Assembly (NCBI GenBank): GCA_905221605.1
Contig: CAJNDS010002547.1
Location: 232,458 to 296,457, forward strand
Length of the DNA stretch: 64,000 bases
Source of the DNA: Symbiodinium natans
Lineage: Eukaryota > Sar > Dinophyceae > Suessiales > Symbiodiniaceae
Direction of reading: 5' to 3'
Shown here one piece after another: positions 31,707 through 43,318 of the stretch (the first letter of the stretch is position 1; each line of letters opens with the position of its first letter). The notes beneath the pieces were generated by a model. It was not told the DNA's origin, did not search any database, and saw only the letters and a list, made by a program, of their open reading frames with translations. A program made the translations under genes and the position numbers.

Positions 31707-33725
31707 GCTCCGATGGGGATGGGGCTTGATTCCTATCTTGCAATTGGGGTGCCAAAAAGCCCTAAGCACAGATGAGGTGTTTGAACTTCACAAAAACCTT
31801 GCCGAAGGTGTGCATTTCCTCCTGGAAGAGCCCATGTGTGATGGCCCTTCCCAAGAGTTCGCTCGTTTCAGCCTTGGATTGGAGCAGTCCAATGATAGAG
31901 AAGTGCAGGGCAGAGGGCGGCATGTGTGCTGCTCCCGAGCCCCACTCATCCCCCCTCGCAAGCTTGCGCACGCCTTTAAAACGTTTGGAAATGGTGCAAA
32001 AGCCCTCTGTTTGCCCCGGTTCGAGTCGTTGACATTGGGGCTCTGTTGGAGGAACCACTTGGTCCCAGAAGAGCGCAGAGATCCCTTGAGCAGCTGCTTT
32101 TTTAAAGGCCAAACTAGCAAAGAGGACTTTGGCGCGTGTTTTGGAGCTAGGGGCTCCGAGGCTGGTAAAGCTTGGAGGAACAGGCTGCGAAGTACCGGGA
32201 ATGGAGGGTGCCAAGGGTCACTCAGACCACTCTTTCGGGCAATCAAAAAGCAGGAGCAAGTCCTGGTGAGGCCATTTCGGGATTTCGCCCTAGAGGTAAG
32301 GGTGCACCAAAGGCGTGCTTTTTGGCATGCTCTTTGGTGCCCGCCAAGGCAGGACCTTGTGCAACTGCAAGGACCTTAGAAATGAAGCAGCTGCCCAGCA
32401 GAAAACCTTACCAAAGGCGTGCCCGGAGTGGCTGCGCAAAGCCATCAAAAAGATGCCTGTCAAAACGTCGGGCCCGGACGGTTGGACGGCTTCCTTCTTG
32501 AAAACCCTCACTGTCCCTGAGGTGGCTGAGTTAGTGGCTTGTTTCCATAATTGGGAACAGGAGGGCGTCTTGCAAGGGCAGCTTTGTGTGTCTTTGACTA
32601 CAATGCTGGCAAAAAACGAGAGAGTGGAGCGACCAATCGCTCTAAGGCACTATGCCTACCGTGTATGGGCTAAAAGTCGCTGGCCTTGCTACCAGGAGTG
32701 GGCTGCGTCTTTTGCTTTGACGGCCCCGTGGGACAAGGCGAAAGCCGGAGTCTCATCCTTAGATGTCGCTTTGGCCCACGGGGTTTCTATCCTGGTGGAT
32801 TTAGAGACGTTTTACGAGTCAATAGAGCATGCAACACTCGTTAAGCTTGCATTGGAGCACAATTTTCCTGCCCCAATCCTAAACCTAGCTTTGCAGGTGT
32901 ATCAAGGCAGCCGGTACATTCCGGCAGAGGGCTCTTTAGCCCCCCAGTCAAAGCCCAGGTTGGGGTGTTGGCTGGATGCCCTTATGCACCAGGCCTAAGC
33001 AAGGTCATGCTTTTCCCTGCCATGGCCAAAACCTGGAAGAAACCAGGTGCAACACATGGACCAGTGGCTAGACGATATAGGGATTGACCTTTCCCATAAA
33101 AACCCTGTTAGGGTGGCCAACATGGCGATTGGGGTAATTATTCCGAGACCTCAAGAAAACCTTGAAAGAAACAGGCCTAAAAGTGAGCCTGCCCAAAACT
33201 TGTTTCCTGGCCAGCACAGCCCAGGCCCGCAGAGCTTTAGAAAAGATGCGTGATGAGGAAGACCCGCAAGTGAAAACCAGACCTAAAGACGTGGGCATTG
33301 GCTCCACGAGTGGTGCTCTGAGACGGGTCGCTGTTGCGCGCGGAAGAGATGCCAAAGCACGATCCCGGAAAACCAAGCTCGCGAAACTGGGAGTTGGCGC
33401 GGTTACACCGCAGTTAAGGATCTATAAAGGGTCCATTGCTGCTACGGGCCTGTATGGTCACCAGAGCATGGGGGTCCCACCCAAGAGAATGACGTGGTAT
33501 CGGCATACCATTGCTGGCATCTTGGGCCGGCAGAGTTTGGGGTCCACTGACATAGTGCTGGACAAAGCGACGGGAGTCCAAGACCCGGAGGTCACTGTGC
33601 ATAGGCAGCATGTGCAAACCTGGTCTCGCTTGGTGCCGGATGAACGCCGCAGCGAGACCACATGGAGAAGGCCTGGCCAGTCTTGTGGGCCAAAACTCAG
33701 GCACAGTATCCCTGGAGGACTGTAG
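31707..33725 (+). pseudogene. LINE A ORF2, reverse transcriptase part (several frameshifts)
   Basis: RT motifs are scattered over three frames. KMPVKTSGPDGWTASFLK and LVDLETFYESIEH (motif A, Asp about 32797) lie in the frame at 32315-32998. LAGCPYAPGLSKVMLF (motif B) lies in another at about 32960-33010. QWLDDIGID (motif C, with LDD in place of the usual YxDD) is at about 33061-33090. The linker before them (31707-32314) and the thumb/connection region after (about 33200-33725) also change frame. The combination FYESIEH plus WLDDIG marks a different RT clade from LINE B (FVDLMKAYD, YADD). Non-functional. Confidence 0.7.
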
Positions 33726-33988
33726 CCCTAGGGGAGCCATGATGGCGTACTTGCACCTGGGATGGAGTGCACCATCACTGAATGGTTTCCTCCTGGGGCA
33801 TCGGCCCCGCTCGATGTCACAACGATGGTAGGTCGATGGCAAATAATGCAGGCCATGGAAAGACGCTTGATTGAAAGGCGACGGCGTCGCATTGCGGCCC
33901 AATTAGAGGATGTAGCCCTCGAAATTGGGGTTGACTGGTATGGCGCCAAGCAAGCGACCAAAGGCTTGGAAACGAGTAAGGTTTTGGA

Positions 33989-35092
33989 ATGGTCTGGCAA
34001 GGGGCCTTGCGGGCCGGCAAAAACGCTTGGTGCGCACGGTGCCAAACGGACTGCACCATCAAATACCTTCTTTGGGAGTGCCAATGGTGGCAAGAGCACG
34101 AGGTGGAACCTCAGCATTTTGAAAGACTACGCACAGCATATCCCAGCAAGTCACTGTGGACTGTGGGCCTGTGGCCACAGGTGGCGACGAACGTGCCAAA
34201 AGAAGAGGACTGGGAATGGAAAGGTGATTGGTCTTGGGTCTGGGAGAACCCGAACAAAGTTGCTTGGGCCACTGACGGCACCTCCGGTGCTGGAAAAGAC
34301 CCCCGGCTTCATCGATGGGGGGTCATAGCGGCCAGGCGTGTTGGCAAAACCTGGATTCAGGTGGCATCGGTTACCGGGAAGGGTGTTGGGGGCCCAAACC
34401 GTGTACCGTACGGAAGCCCGTGCAATCCTGTGGGTGGCGGAGTGTCAAGTTTTGGGGTCAAAGATGTCACGACGGACGCCAAGTCGGTAGCTCAACGTGT
34501 CCAAAAAGGTTGCAGAAAGGGGTCGTCCATGGATATTTTTGAGTGCTTGGGCGCGGTCGCTTCAGGTGTTAAGCTGACTTGGGTTCGTAGTCACCAATCA
34601 TGCGTGGATTTTGCCAAGGAATTTGGAGCAGAGTTTCTTTGGAGAAGGGACTTAAACGCCATGGCTGATGCGGTGGTTGAGGCTAGAGCGGCGTCCTTAG
34701 TTGATTGGCAAGTCTTTAAAAGGGTTAAAGCCTGGGACACGGTGGGCCGTCAGGTGAACATCTTGCTAGGAAAGCGCATGCGGGCAATCTTGTGGTATGA
34801 TGAGGATGAAGGCCCCCAGGTTGTGTGGAAGCAAGCGCCCAACCAGGGTCCTGACGCCAAGCCCAAGGCGACACCCAAAAAAGGCTCCCGAGCACGAAAG
34901 CAGCCAAAAATCCCAGCAGGGGTGGTGCCCCCCAAAGTTATCGATAAGAAGGCTTTGACGCATAACAAAAATGCCCTTATCAGAGATGTTTTGGCGGGTC
35001 GGGCTAGTCAGCCATGCTTGGGTGGTGGGGTCGGGGGGAAGAAGTGTGACAATCAAGTGTTCCCTGTGTGGACTGTATGCCAAGCAGATTAA
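33989..35092 (+). pseudogene. LINE A ORF2, RNase H domain
   Basis: An open frame of 367 codons. After a C-x2-C segment (CARCQTDC), an RNase H domain runs from about residue 92 to 235. WATDGTSG supplies the first Asp (34273). TDAKSVAQRV, LTWVRSHQ and NAMADAVVEA follow in the usual order, the last with the C-terminal catalytic Asp. RNase H removes the RNA strand after reverse transcription, and its presence places LINE A among RNase H-encoding LINE clades. A basic lysine/proline-rich tail follows. The frame then gives way to another one that continues with a zinc-binding segment. Confidence 0.75.
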
Positions 35093-35465
35093 TCCCCTCC
35101 CCATCCTCAAGCAAAAGCTCGAACAGCCCTGCAAAGATTTCCAAGAAAAACCCTCTTTTGAGGTACATGTGTCCCATGAGATGTGGAACTTAGGGCATGC
35201 GTGGGTTTGTCTGAAGTGTGGGTTCTTGCAAAAGGTTTCGTCCCCTTTTGGCGAGTCTTGGAAGCTTCCCTGTTCCCCTAACTCCAAAAAGAAAGAGACT
35301 GCGGCCCTGAAAGAGGCTAGGCAGGCAAAGGAGAGCAGGTCGGTTGCGGGTTTTTCCACCCCAAAGTCTGCGCCCTGCCTACCGTCCTTTAAAGGTGCTA
35401 CCCAAAAGTTTGCCAAGGTCAAGCCCAAGCCTGAGCCCAAGCAAGCCAAGCTGAATCTTGGGTAG
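35046..35465 (+). pseudogene. LINE A ORF2 C-terminal zinc-binding tail
   Basis: In the frame next to the RNase H frame, CSLCG and, about 50 residues on, CLKCG form two C-x2-C pairs, with an intervening Cys and His (PCKDF, VSHEM) that may also bind metal. A lysine-rich tail ends at the stop at 35463. It probably completes ORF2 after a one-base shift near 35050. Such knuckles commonly bind template RNA or target DNA. Confidence 0.5.
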
Positions 35466-35505
35466 AGCAGCCTTGGGCTCAAAGTGTGTAGAACCCACCC
35501 GTGCC

Positions 35506-37091
35506 ATGGGTAGCAAAGAAGCACCTGGTGAAATGCCCCTGCAAACTTCTCAGGAGGAGGAGGCTCCCTGTTTAGGGGAGGACCAGCTTGCTTTAGAAGG
35601 AAAAGCTCATGGTGTTACCAGTCTCGTGGCTGAACGCGCTGCGAGTGACCAGGAAGGTAGGGAGGTGAAGCTGGAGTTCCTTGGTGTTAGAGACAACAAC
35701 GCGCAGGATGAGGTGGTGTTTCCAAAACAGGAAATGGAGGTGGAACCTCCGCCCAACAAGCCTGCAGCTGGCGAAGGGGAATCTCCCAGCCTTGCGGAGG
35801 AGCCTCATAGGGCGGTAGTCGCAAAGCAGGATGGGGAACCTCCTTATCTTGAGGAGTTGCCTCAAAGGGCCAGTGAAGCGCAGCAGGAGGTGGAACCTCC
35901 AAAGCGAGAGCTGGGGCCTCGTGAAGAAGTGGTCCCTATGGTGGAGGCGATGGAAGGCCACGAGCAGGGTAAAACCATTGATGAGGACCAGCAGTGGAAA
36001 ACGTGCCAAGATTCCTCTTGGAACTGCAAAACCTCTAGCAACCAGTGGGGTGAGAAGTGGCTGTGGTTCTTCTGGGTGGTGGGAGGATGGTCTCAGTCAT
36101 CCAGCGACGACAGGGACTGGGCTTTCAGGCATACTCAAGCCCAAGCCCAACAAAACTACGGAAGCGATACTGGCACAAAGGGCCCGCCCGGGCAAAAGGG
36201 AGAGGGCGGCTGCAGCAGCAGCCTCAAAGGCCGCGCCACGGGTGCCTCCAACGCCACCAAAGGCAAAGCCCAGATCTGCGCCTAAACCCTCTGCGGAGGT
36301 GAAGCTCACAGGGCCGGCGCGCCCAGGAGGAAATGCCTCATGGGTCTCTGAGATCCCAAAGTCTCTCACCTGGTTCTGCGCAGATACGCTGCCTCATGGT
36401 GTGGTCCTGGAAACCTGGGTTGGCACACAGCGTGTCATTATGGGACACCCGTCAAGGCGGGACCGTCTCATGGTGCTGGGAAGTCTTGAGTTGCAGGCTG
36501 AGCTTCACTGGAAAATCCTCGGAGGAGGTGGTATGCCAAAGTTATATGGGCCGATGACTGTCCAGCTCAGTCTCGGCCAAAGCCAACTGGAAGAACAGCA
36601 CAAAACCCTCAAGCTGTATGAGGTGGAGAAGGTGCAAGCCCTCCCAGCTGAGTGCAGCAGGGAGCTCCTCCTTACTGCCTTTGCGGTTGCCTCGTATATC
36701 CGTGGGACGGGCGTTTGCCTTAGGGGAGCGACTCACAATGTGATGAGGCGTTATGGCACCGGTGAAATCGTCTTTGTAGACGACAGCTCCTGGGATGAAG
36801 CAAGCCCGGGCACTGTGGTGGACCTAACTGACTTAGGGCCTGCTGCAGCAGGTGCCTGAAGTCCTACAGGAGGCAGGTGATATTCTCCAAGCCTCCAGAG
36901 GCCCAGTTGAGCATATCATTGGTCGTGTGTGTCGCAGGCTCAATGCGACTGCAGAAGGGAAAGACTGTGTCCGGGCCATGCTCAACCAAGCTCTTGTCAT
37001 CATGAGCCCCACCAAGCAGCTATGGGTGTTGGTCTTGCTGAAAAACCCCTCGCGGTGGGATTTTCGGCTTCTGACCTCCGACGGAGACTGA
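35506..37091 (+). pseudogene. LINE A ORF3, acidic/proline region plus possible kinase-like domain
   Basis: It starts at an ATG in GCCATGG. The first 170 codons are Glu/Pro-rich with repeated EPP and GE units. Near 36000-36130 the frame shifts to a basic stretch (KPRSAPKPS) and then a globular part: ELHWKILGGGGMPKLYGPM, LYEVEKV, THNVM and GEIVFVDDSSW. The order of a Glu helix, a hinge-like strand, an N-containing loop and a VDD resembles a protein-kinase-like fold. However, the catalytic HRD aspartate is not evident, so the assignment is tentative. A second shift near 36840 leads to a helical tail ending at 37091. It lies between ORF2 and the 3' terminal motif, so it appears to be an accessory ORF of the element. 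Confidence 0.45.
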
Positions 37092-37230
37092 GTGAGAGGG
37101 CAGTAGTCTTCCGGCCAGGAGAAAAACCTCAGAGGAGGTGAAAAACCTTTAAGGTTTAGAAAACCTCAGAGGAGGTGATTCTTTCTTCGTCGGGTCACTG
37201 ACCGCTGGTACAGCAGCAGCAAAAAAAAGA

Positions 37231-38168
37231 AGTGGTAGCAGTGGTAGTAGTTGTAGTAGTGGTCGTAGTGGTAGTAGTGGTCGTAGTGGTCGTAGTGGTC
37301 GTAGTGGTCGTAGTGGTAGTAGTGGTAGTAGTGGTAGTAGTGGTAGTAGTGGTAGTAGTGGTAGTAGTGGTAGTAGTGGTAGTAGTGGTAGTAGTGGTAG
37401 TAGTGGTAGTAGTGGTAGTAGTGGTAGTAGTGGTAGTAGTGGTAGTAGTGGTAGTGGTGGTAGTAGTGGTAGTAGTGGTAGTAGTGGTAGTAGTGGTAGG
37501 AGTGGTAGTTTTTGTAGCAGTGGTAGTAGTGGTAGTAGTGGTAGTGGTGGTGGTAGTGGTGGTAGTGGTGGTAGTGGTGGTAGTGGTGGTAGCGGTCGTG
37601 GTAGTGGTCGTGGTAGTGGTAGGGGTAGTGGTAGTGGTGGTGGTAGTGGTAGTGGTAGTGGTAGTGGTAGTGGTAGTGGTAGTGGTAGTGGTAGTGGTAG
37701 TGGTAGTGGTAGTGGTAGTGGCAGTGGCAGTGGTAGTGGCAGTGGCAGTGGTAGTGGTAGTGGTAGTGGTGGTGGTGGTGGTAGTGGTAGTGGTAGTGGT
37801 AGTGGTAGTGGTAGGTGGTAGGTGGTAGTGGAGGTGGTAGTGGTAGGTGGTAGGTGGTAGGTGGTAGGTGGTAGGCGGTAGTGGTAGTGGTAGTGGTAGT
37901 GGTAGTGGTAGTGGTAGTGGTAGTGGTAGTGGTAGTGGTAGTGGTAGTGGTAGTGGTAGTGGTAGTGGTAGTGTAGTGGTACGGTAGTGGTAGCGGTAGC
38001 GGTAGTGGTAGTGGTAGTGGTAGTGGTAGTGGTAGCGGTAGCGGTAGCGGTAGCGGGAGTGGTAGTGGTAGTGGTAGTGGTAGTGGTAGTGGTGCTAACC
38101 GGCGGTAATGGTAGTGGTCGTGGTCGTGGTGGTGGTGGTGGTGGTGGTGGTAATAGTAGTAGAAGTAA

Positions 38169-38254
<86 letters not shown>

Positions 38255-38255
38255 A

Positions 38256-38288
<33 letters not shown>

Positions 38289-38316
38289 CAGTAGCAGTAG
38301 TAGCCGCACGGTTCAC
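37231..38316. repeat. (GGTAGT)n / (AGT)n compound microsatellite, likely LINE A tail
   Basis: Starts straight after GCAGCAGCAAAAAAAAGAAG with GGTAGTAGT and GGTCGTAGT units, becomes mostly GGTAGT from about 37630, and ends as pure AGT (about 38155-38300). All long Val-, Thr-, Leu- or Ser-rich frames here are repeat translations. Its position at the LINE A 3' end fits a tail formed during reverse transcription and later expanded. Confidence 0.9.
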
Positions 38317-38457
38317 AGCAGTTGGGAAGTCAACCAGCCTCCAAGGCCGAACGCACTAGAGCTCAGCAACAGGCCCCGCCTTCGCAGAAGCTAAAGGATT
38401 CTGCCTTTGCCTGAGCCATTTTGCCATTGGAGCTACGAGTCGACTCTGCTGTGAACC

Positions 38458-39930
38458 GCCGGGTCCCAATTCCCGGGCCTCACGCACACCGACAACAACG
38501 AGTTTGCAGAGGTAAGCGGCAGGGTTTCCACTGCTCCGCGAGGTGGAAGGAGTACCCTCTTTAGTGACTTAATCATCTATGTTTCTGGAGGGGAAAAACA
38601 AGCGGATGGCGAGCCGAACGCACCTCAGTACATTTCTCCTGCCTACACTTTTCCATTTACAAAAGGTTCTGCAGCACACAGACATCCTTGGAGCAGCGCA
38701 ACATTGGTCGACTTCAGAGCCTGGTTGCTATGCAAGAAGTATCAGTGCTGAGGCCTGTTTTTGTGCTTCGAGCAGCTTCCCCGGGATGATGCACCCAGAG
38801 ATCACTGCAATCCTTTTCTGTGCAGTTTATGCGAAGTGGCAGCTTCTTCTCCGAGACACTCACGCTCAAAAGCCGCTTCGCAGACAAGTACGTGACTGGC
38901 CACGACCCCCTCCCCCCCCTCCCCCCCCCAGTTCGAGCTACAGCCCAGTCACGTATTGCTTTGGATACTGTTGAAAGGGATTGCAGCGCAGCTGACATGC
39001 TGCTTGCTCCGGGGAAAACGTCAAACGTTGGTGAGGATGAGAAGTCTCCGATCAGGTTGTACGGACTTGCAAGACAGCTGCCAAACACAAAGCTATCCAA
39101 GCGCCTTCAGCACGACGTAATCCTCCCAATGCTGGCCCCGCTGAGCACCCTGATGCCTTTCGATGCACATGGGGTGCCCTTGTGGCCCCAGACGGGGCGC
39201 CGGGCCGGTCTTGTCTACAGGACAAGGCGCAGGTCGGGACACTGCAACCACAGTTCTGAAGTACGACCAGCTACATGCGCAGGGCTGCTTGAGGGTGATG
39301 CTGGCCCCAACGTGTCACCAACGCCTCGTCTTGCAGCACTATGGTACGGCTCCACGACACGGCTGGGCACAGACTTTCTGATGAGCGATACGCCGCTGCC
39401 GCAACACAGTTGTGAGCATCCAAGGACACAGTCCTTCACGGCCTTTACTGGCTGAACGTCTTACGGCCCTCCGCTGGTTGTCGTGAGTTACCCAGTGTGG
39501 GACGCCACTAGACGGGAACTCAGGGTGTCGGCCCATCCGGGTACGGCCCACCGGCACCAGTGCGTGAGTATCGGACGCGATGACTCACATTTAGGGTGAC
39601 GGAGACAGTCAAAAGCGAGTGAGTCTGAGCTGGGCCTTAGGCAGTTTCAGTTATCATTTGAAGTCGATTTGCGAGCCTGATGTTTCTACAGCTTTGTACA
39701 GCCAGCTCAAGCAGGCCTCATTTTAAACTCTATTCCTTGTAAGCACTTCCTTTCCCTTCTCTGAGGCATAGCTTGTGTTCTTTTCTTGTTATCGTACGTT
39801 CGTGGCAGAGGTAGCAGCCTGGGCCTAGGAGCTTTAGGTTCGTCCATTGCTCTTCAAAGGGATGAGGTAGGTAGCTGCGATTATCGCAGTGCAGTCCCCC
39901 CGCGCCCGCTCCAACGCCTAAGTACGTGTT
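38458..39930 (+). repeat. Repeat copy 1 (non-coding), inverted partner at 45.7-46.1 kb
   Basis: Begins at GCCGGGTCCCAATTCCCGGG. Three stretches match the reverse complement of 45.67-46.14 kb in colinear order: about 38480-38590 (GAGTTTGCAGAGG, GACTTAATCATCTAT), about 38985-39075 (CCGATCAGGTTGTACGGACT) and about 39789-39915 (AGCTTTAGGTTCGTCCATTG). The segment between 39080 and 39789 is not found in the partner. No protein is encoded. It is followed by the 3' module at 39940. Confidence 0.65.
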
Positions 39931-39939
39931 GGGTCTTGT

Positions 39940-40190
39940 TGCTTGTGTGTTGGTAGTTTTCGGTTTGGTCTTGTTTGGCTGTTAGTCCTTGGCTAGGCGG
40001 GTCCAAAGGACGGAGCTGGCAACGGCACGTTTCAATGGGCTTTTTGCCAATGGTCAAGGCACGTCCGAAGGGCGGAGCTGGCCACGGCACGGCACGTCTC
40101 ACGGGCGGGGCAAGCCGCATGGCGCCTCCCGAAGTTTCAGAATCGCCCGCTATGAGCAGAGCCCGCTCGCTCAGCGTTCAAGTAGTAGTT
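39940..40190 (+). mobile_element. Retroelement 3' module, copy 1, ending in (AGT)n
   Basis: About 245 bp, nearly identical to 49255-49500, both passing directly into AGT repeats. Shared landmarks in order are TTGCTTGTGTGTTGGT, GGCTAGGCGGGTCCAAAGGA, CGGAGCTGGCAACGGCACG and AGCCCGCTCGCTCAGCGTTC. Two unlinked copies with the same 3' border and a simple-repeat tail are the signature of LINE/SINE 3' ends. Confidence 0.7.
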
Positions 40191-40880
<690 letters not shown>

Positions 40881-40969
40881 TTGCTCTGAGAGGTTCAACC
40901 AGTCCTCAGGGGAACATAACAGCTTGTGCCTTACTGTGAGCCATTGTGAGCAAAGATCTTTGAGCCGTC

Positions 40970-41100
40970 TGATCTGCCGGGTCGCAATTCCCGGGCCTCT
41001 TAAGCACAGATATTGCAGCTACTGCAGTCTTTCAGGGGGTAGGCAAGAGGATTTCCACTGCTCCCGCGAAGTAAGGAGTTCCCACAAGAAGCAAACACAG
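40970..41100 (+). repeat. Second 5'-type repeat piece after the (AGT)n tract
   Basis: TGCCGGGTCGCAATTCCCGG at about 40976, followed by a diverged version of the 38458 copy (GATTTCCACTGCTCC at about 41048). The same arrangement, microsatellite then this sequence, is thus seen twice (38.3 and 40.9 kb). Confidence 0.5.
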
Positions 41101-43318
41101 ACAGACGCCGCAGAAGTTCAAGCCAGACGGATAGACCCGCAAGTGCCAGCGTCCTCAGCATCACTGGTGCCATGCCATTCATCACGAATGACAACAAGTT
41201 CCCGCCGGAAGAGCATGAGGACTACCTTCGCCTTCTTCCATGCAAACGTTGAGGCTAGTCGCAAAGAAGCGAGGCTGCAGCGAAGAAGAACAAAGGACAC
41301 TCAGTCCGCATCCAACGCGACGCCCTCAATCAAGCACTTCCTCGCGATCAGGATCAACAAGACGGCAAGCCGAAGTGCAAGCCGCCCTCGCCGCCAAAAG
41401 CCAGAACCAAAACGAAGCCGACAACTTGGGCGACCGAAACCCAGCAACAAAGAATGAGAGCTGCGGCACAGCCGGACTCTGTCTCTAACGCGCAGCATCG
41501 TCAAAGAGCAGACGATTCCAGCCAACAGTTTTAAAAGGTTCCACCAGAAGCATCCTCTTAGCAAACGGAAGCAATTGGTGCCAAAGCAACAATCGGTCTA
41601 GTTGTTAGAGTCTGCTTGCGGTGCTCTTTCTCCTATTGCAGCAACTTTCTGATTGTGCATTGTCTCAGCTCAATCAGCTCTGAGCAACCGAGCCAATGGG
41701 ATTACAGCAATCTGTGAGAATCAGAAAGTTCTATTACACACAGAGTGCACAAGAATTGGAGCGTTCGGGCAACATGCCACTTGCGGAGTGTTCGTAATTC
41801 GAACCATTCCTGTGCATGGCCAGATCTTAAGACTTTCAAGAGATTTAACAAAGGGGAAAGACTGAGATGGTGGCTGTGGCGGCGGAGGTGGCTCTGTCCA
41901 GACTTCTTTGTCCGCCCGAAGCTGGCGCCACCGACATGGGTGCTTGTCGATCTTGAAGACAACGCAGCGCAATCGATATACCCAGTTCGGCAGAGCTATG
42001 GGGGCCTACATGGCAGGTGGACAGGCCACCGAGCGTTGTCAGAACGGGCTTTCACTGGCACGGGCGACTACCACCGCTTGACACTTGCCCTGAACAAGGA
42101 AATTCGGTTCTTAAGACTCAGTTCAAGCGCAGAAGTGGCTTACACTATGGGCGCAAAGCGCCACCAATTTCATGCTGATCATGCAAAACCAAGCTGTGGA
42201 ACAGGAATGGTAACCCAGTATTTTGACGGGCCTACCAGAATGCGAGCCATGGACCGATCTTTGAAGGCACATGCTTCGGCAACTTAAATGGCAAGCTGGG
42301 CTTGGCCGCGCTGCGAGATGCGCGCCCCAGGGGCGCACCAGAGGTCTGTCCGGCATGGCTATGGTGACTCGCTAGATCTTGAATGGCTTGATGCTGTCGC
42401 AGTGTCAGTAGAGCTTCACTCAGTTGGCCTTGATGCGAAAAGAAGTCTGTCAGGCTGGCCATCGGTCCAGCCAGGGCCAGATGGGAGAGCAAAAATGCAA
42501 GTTAAAAGCAGCCTGGGGGCTCTCGACACGGTCCTGTGCTTGCGACTGTGAGCTGTGTGCTCGTGCAATTGCTTGAAGAGACTGTGTCTCTCGGCCACAT
42601 CAACTGTGGTTGATGCTTTCTCGGCTTTAGAAAAAGACAGAGCTGGGTCGAACTGCGCCTTGCAGAGCTGCTCTTGGCTGATCACTGGTCAGTGGTTACG
42701 ATGTGTGTGGCAGCCCTCTGGCCTTGCGGGCAAGTCTACCTTGCACAAGTTCCGCCAGAGCCTCGACGAAGAAGGTCCAGCTGGGCTTCGATACGTACTA
42801 AGGCACTTGGAGTCCTGGAGCTTCATGAACAGCCTGTACGCTATGGTTGCGTGGACTGAGCCGCTGCCTCTTCGAGCAGCTTGGTGGCCAAGGGTGCTGT
42901 GGCGGGCAACTTGAAGACCACTGAGGTCTCTGCGCCAGCCTGGTCAGGTTTCATCGTGTGCAAGAAAACCTCGAGTCAGCTCCAGTGGAGATAGGACTTG
43001 ATTTCGTTGGGACCTTCTGGTTTGGGCAGGAACGACTGCGCCGTGCCATTCATGCGGGGCCGCTTGTTGTCAGCGCCTACTCGTCCTGCCACATCATCTT
43101 GGCGTGACTCCATCGTTCTGCTTCTGGATTGCTAGTGCCACTTCCTATGCCCAGCTGTCAGCCTGAGTTGAGAAAGGCTGCGATCAGGAGCAGTGGTGGA
43201 AATCAGGTATATTGGAGACCACTGGCAGAGGAGTGAGTGGCTGTGCCACAATTCTGACCGCAGTGCTGGCCAGATGACTAGAGTGGCTCTTCTTCGCTGC
43301 GTGTGACTTCTGGGAATG
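41101..43318. other. No recognisable gene
   Basis: Open frames of up to 180 codons occur on both strands but lack family motifs and conflict with one another. An Arg/Lys-rich plus-strand frame at 41190-41457 has unusual composition but no support. The tail of the minus-strand USP relic may extend below 43319. Confidence 0.35.

Larger units (their letters stand above)
23000..37230 (+). mobile_element. LINE A: decayed RNase H-bearing non-LTR retrotransposon, interrupted by LINE B
   Basis: Parts in order: a 5' region with the motif CCTCAGAGGAGGTGA at 23019; ORF1 (23284 to about 24100); a gap occupied by LINE B; the rest of ORF1 (to 30429); ORF2 with endonuclease, RT, RNase H and a zinc-binding tail (to about 35465); ORF3 (35506-37091); and a 3' end with the same 15-bp motif at 37127 (14 of 15 bases certain) and 37164. 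A (GGTAGT)n tract follows at once, as a 3' tail would. Frames change many times, so the copy is inactive. The boundaries are inferred from the ORF positions and the shared terminal motif. No target-site duplication was established. Confidence 0.65.

Noticed and set aside
37149-38394. Very long Leu/Pro/Thr/Tyr-His or Val frames
   Set aside because: Pure products of the GGTAGT/AGT repeats; open in several frames at once.
41190-41488. Arg/Lys/Ser-rich plus-strand frames
   Set aside because: Competing frames are open, there is no motif, and the composition follows the local sequence bias.
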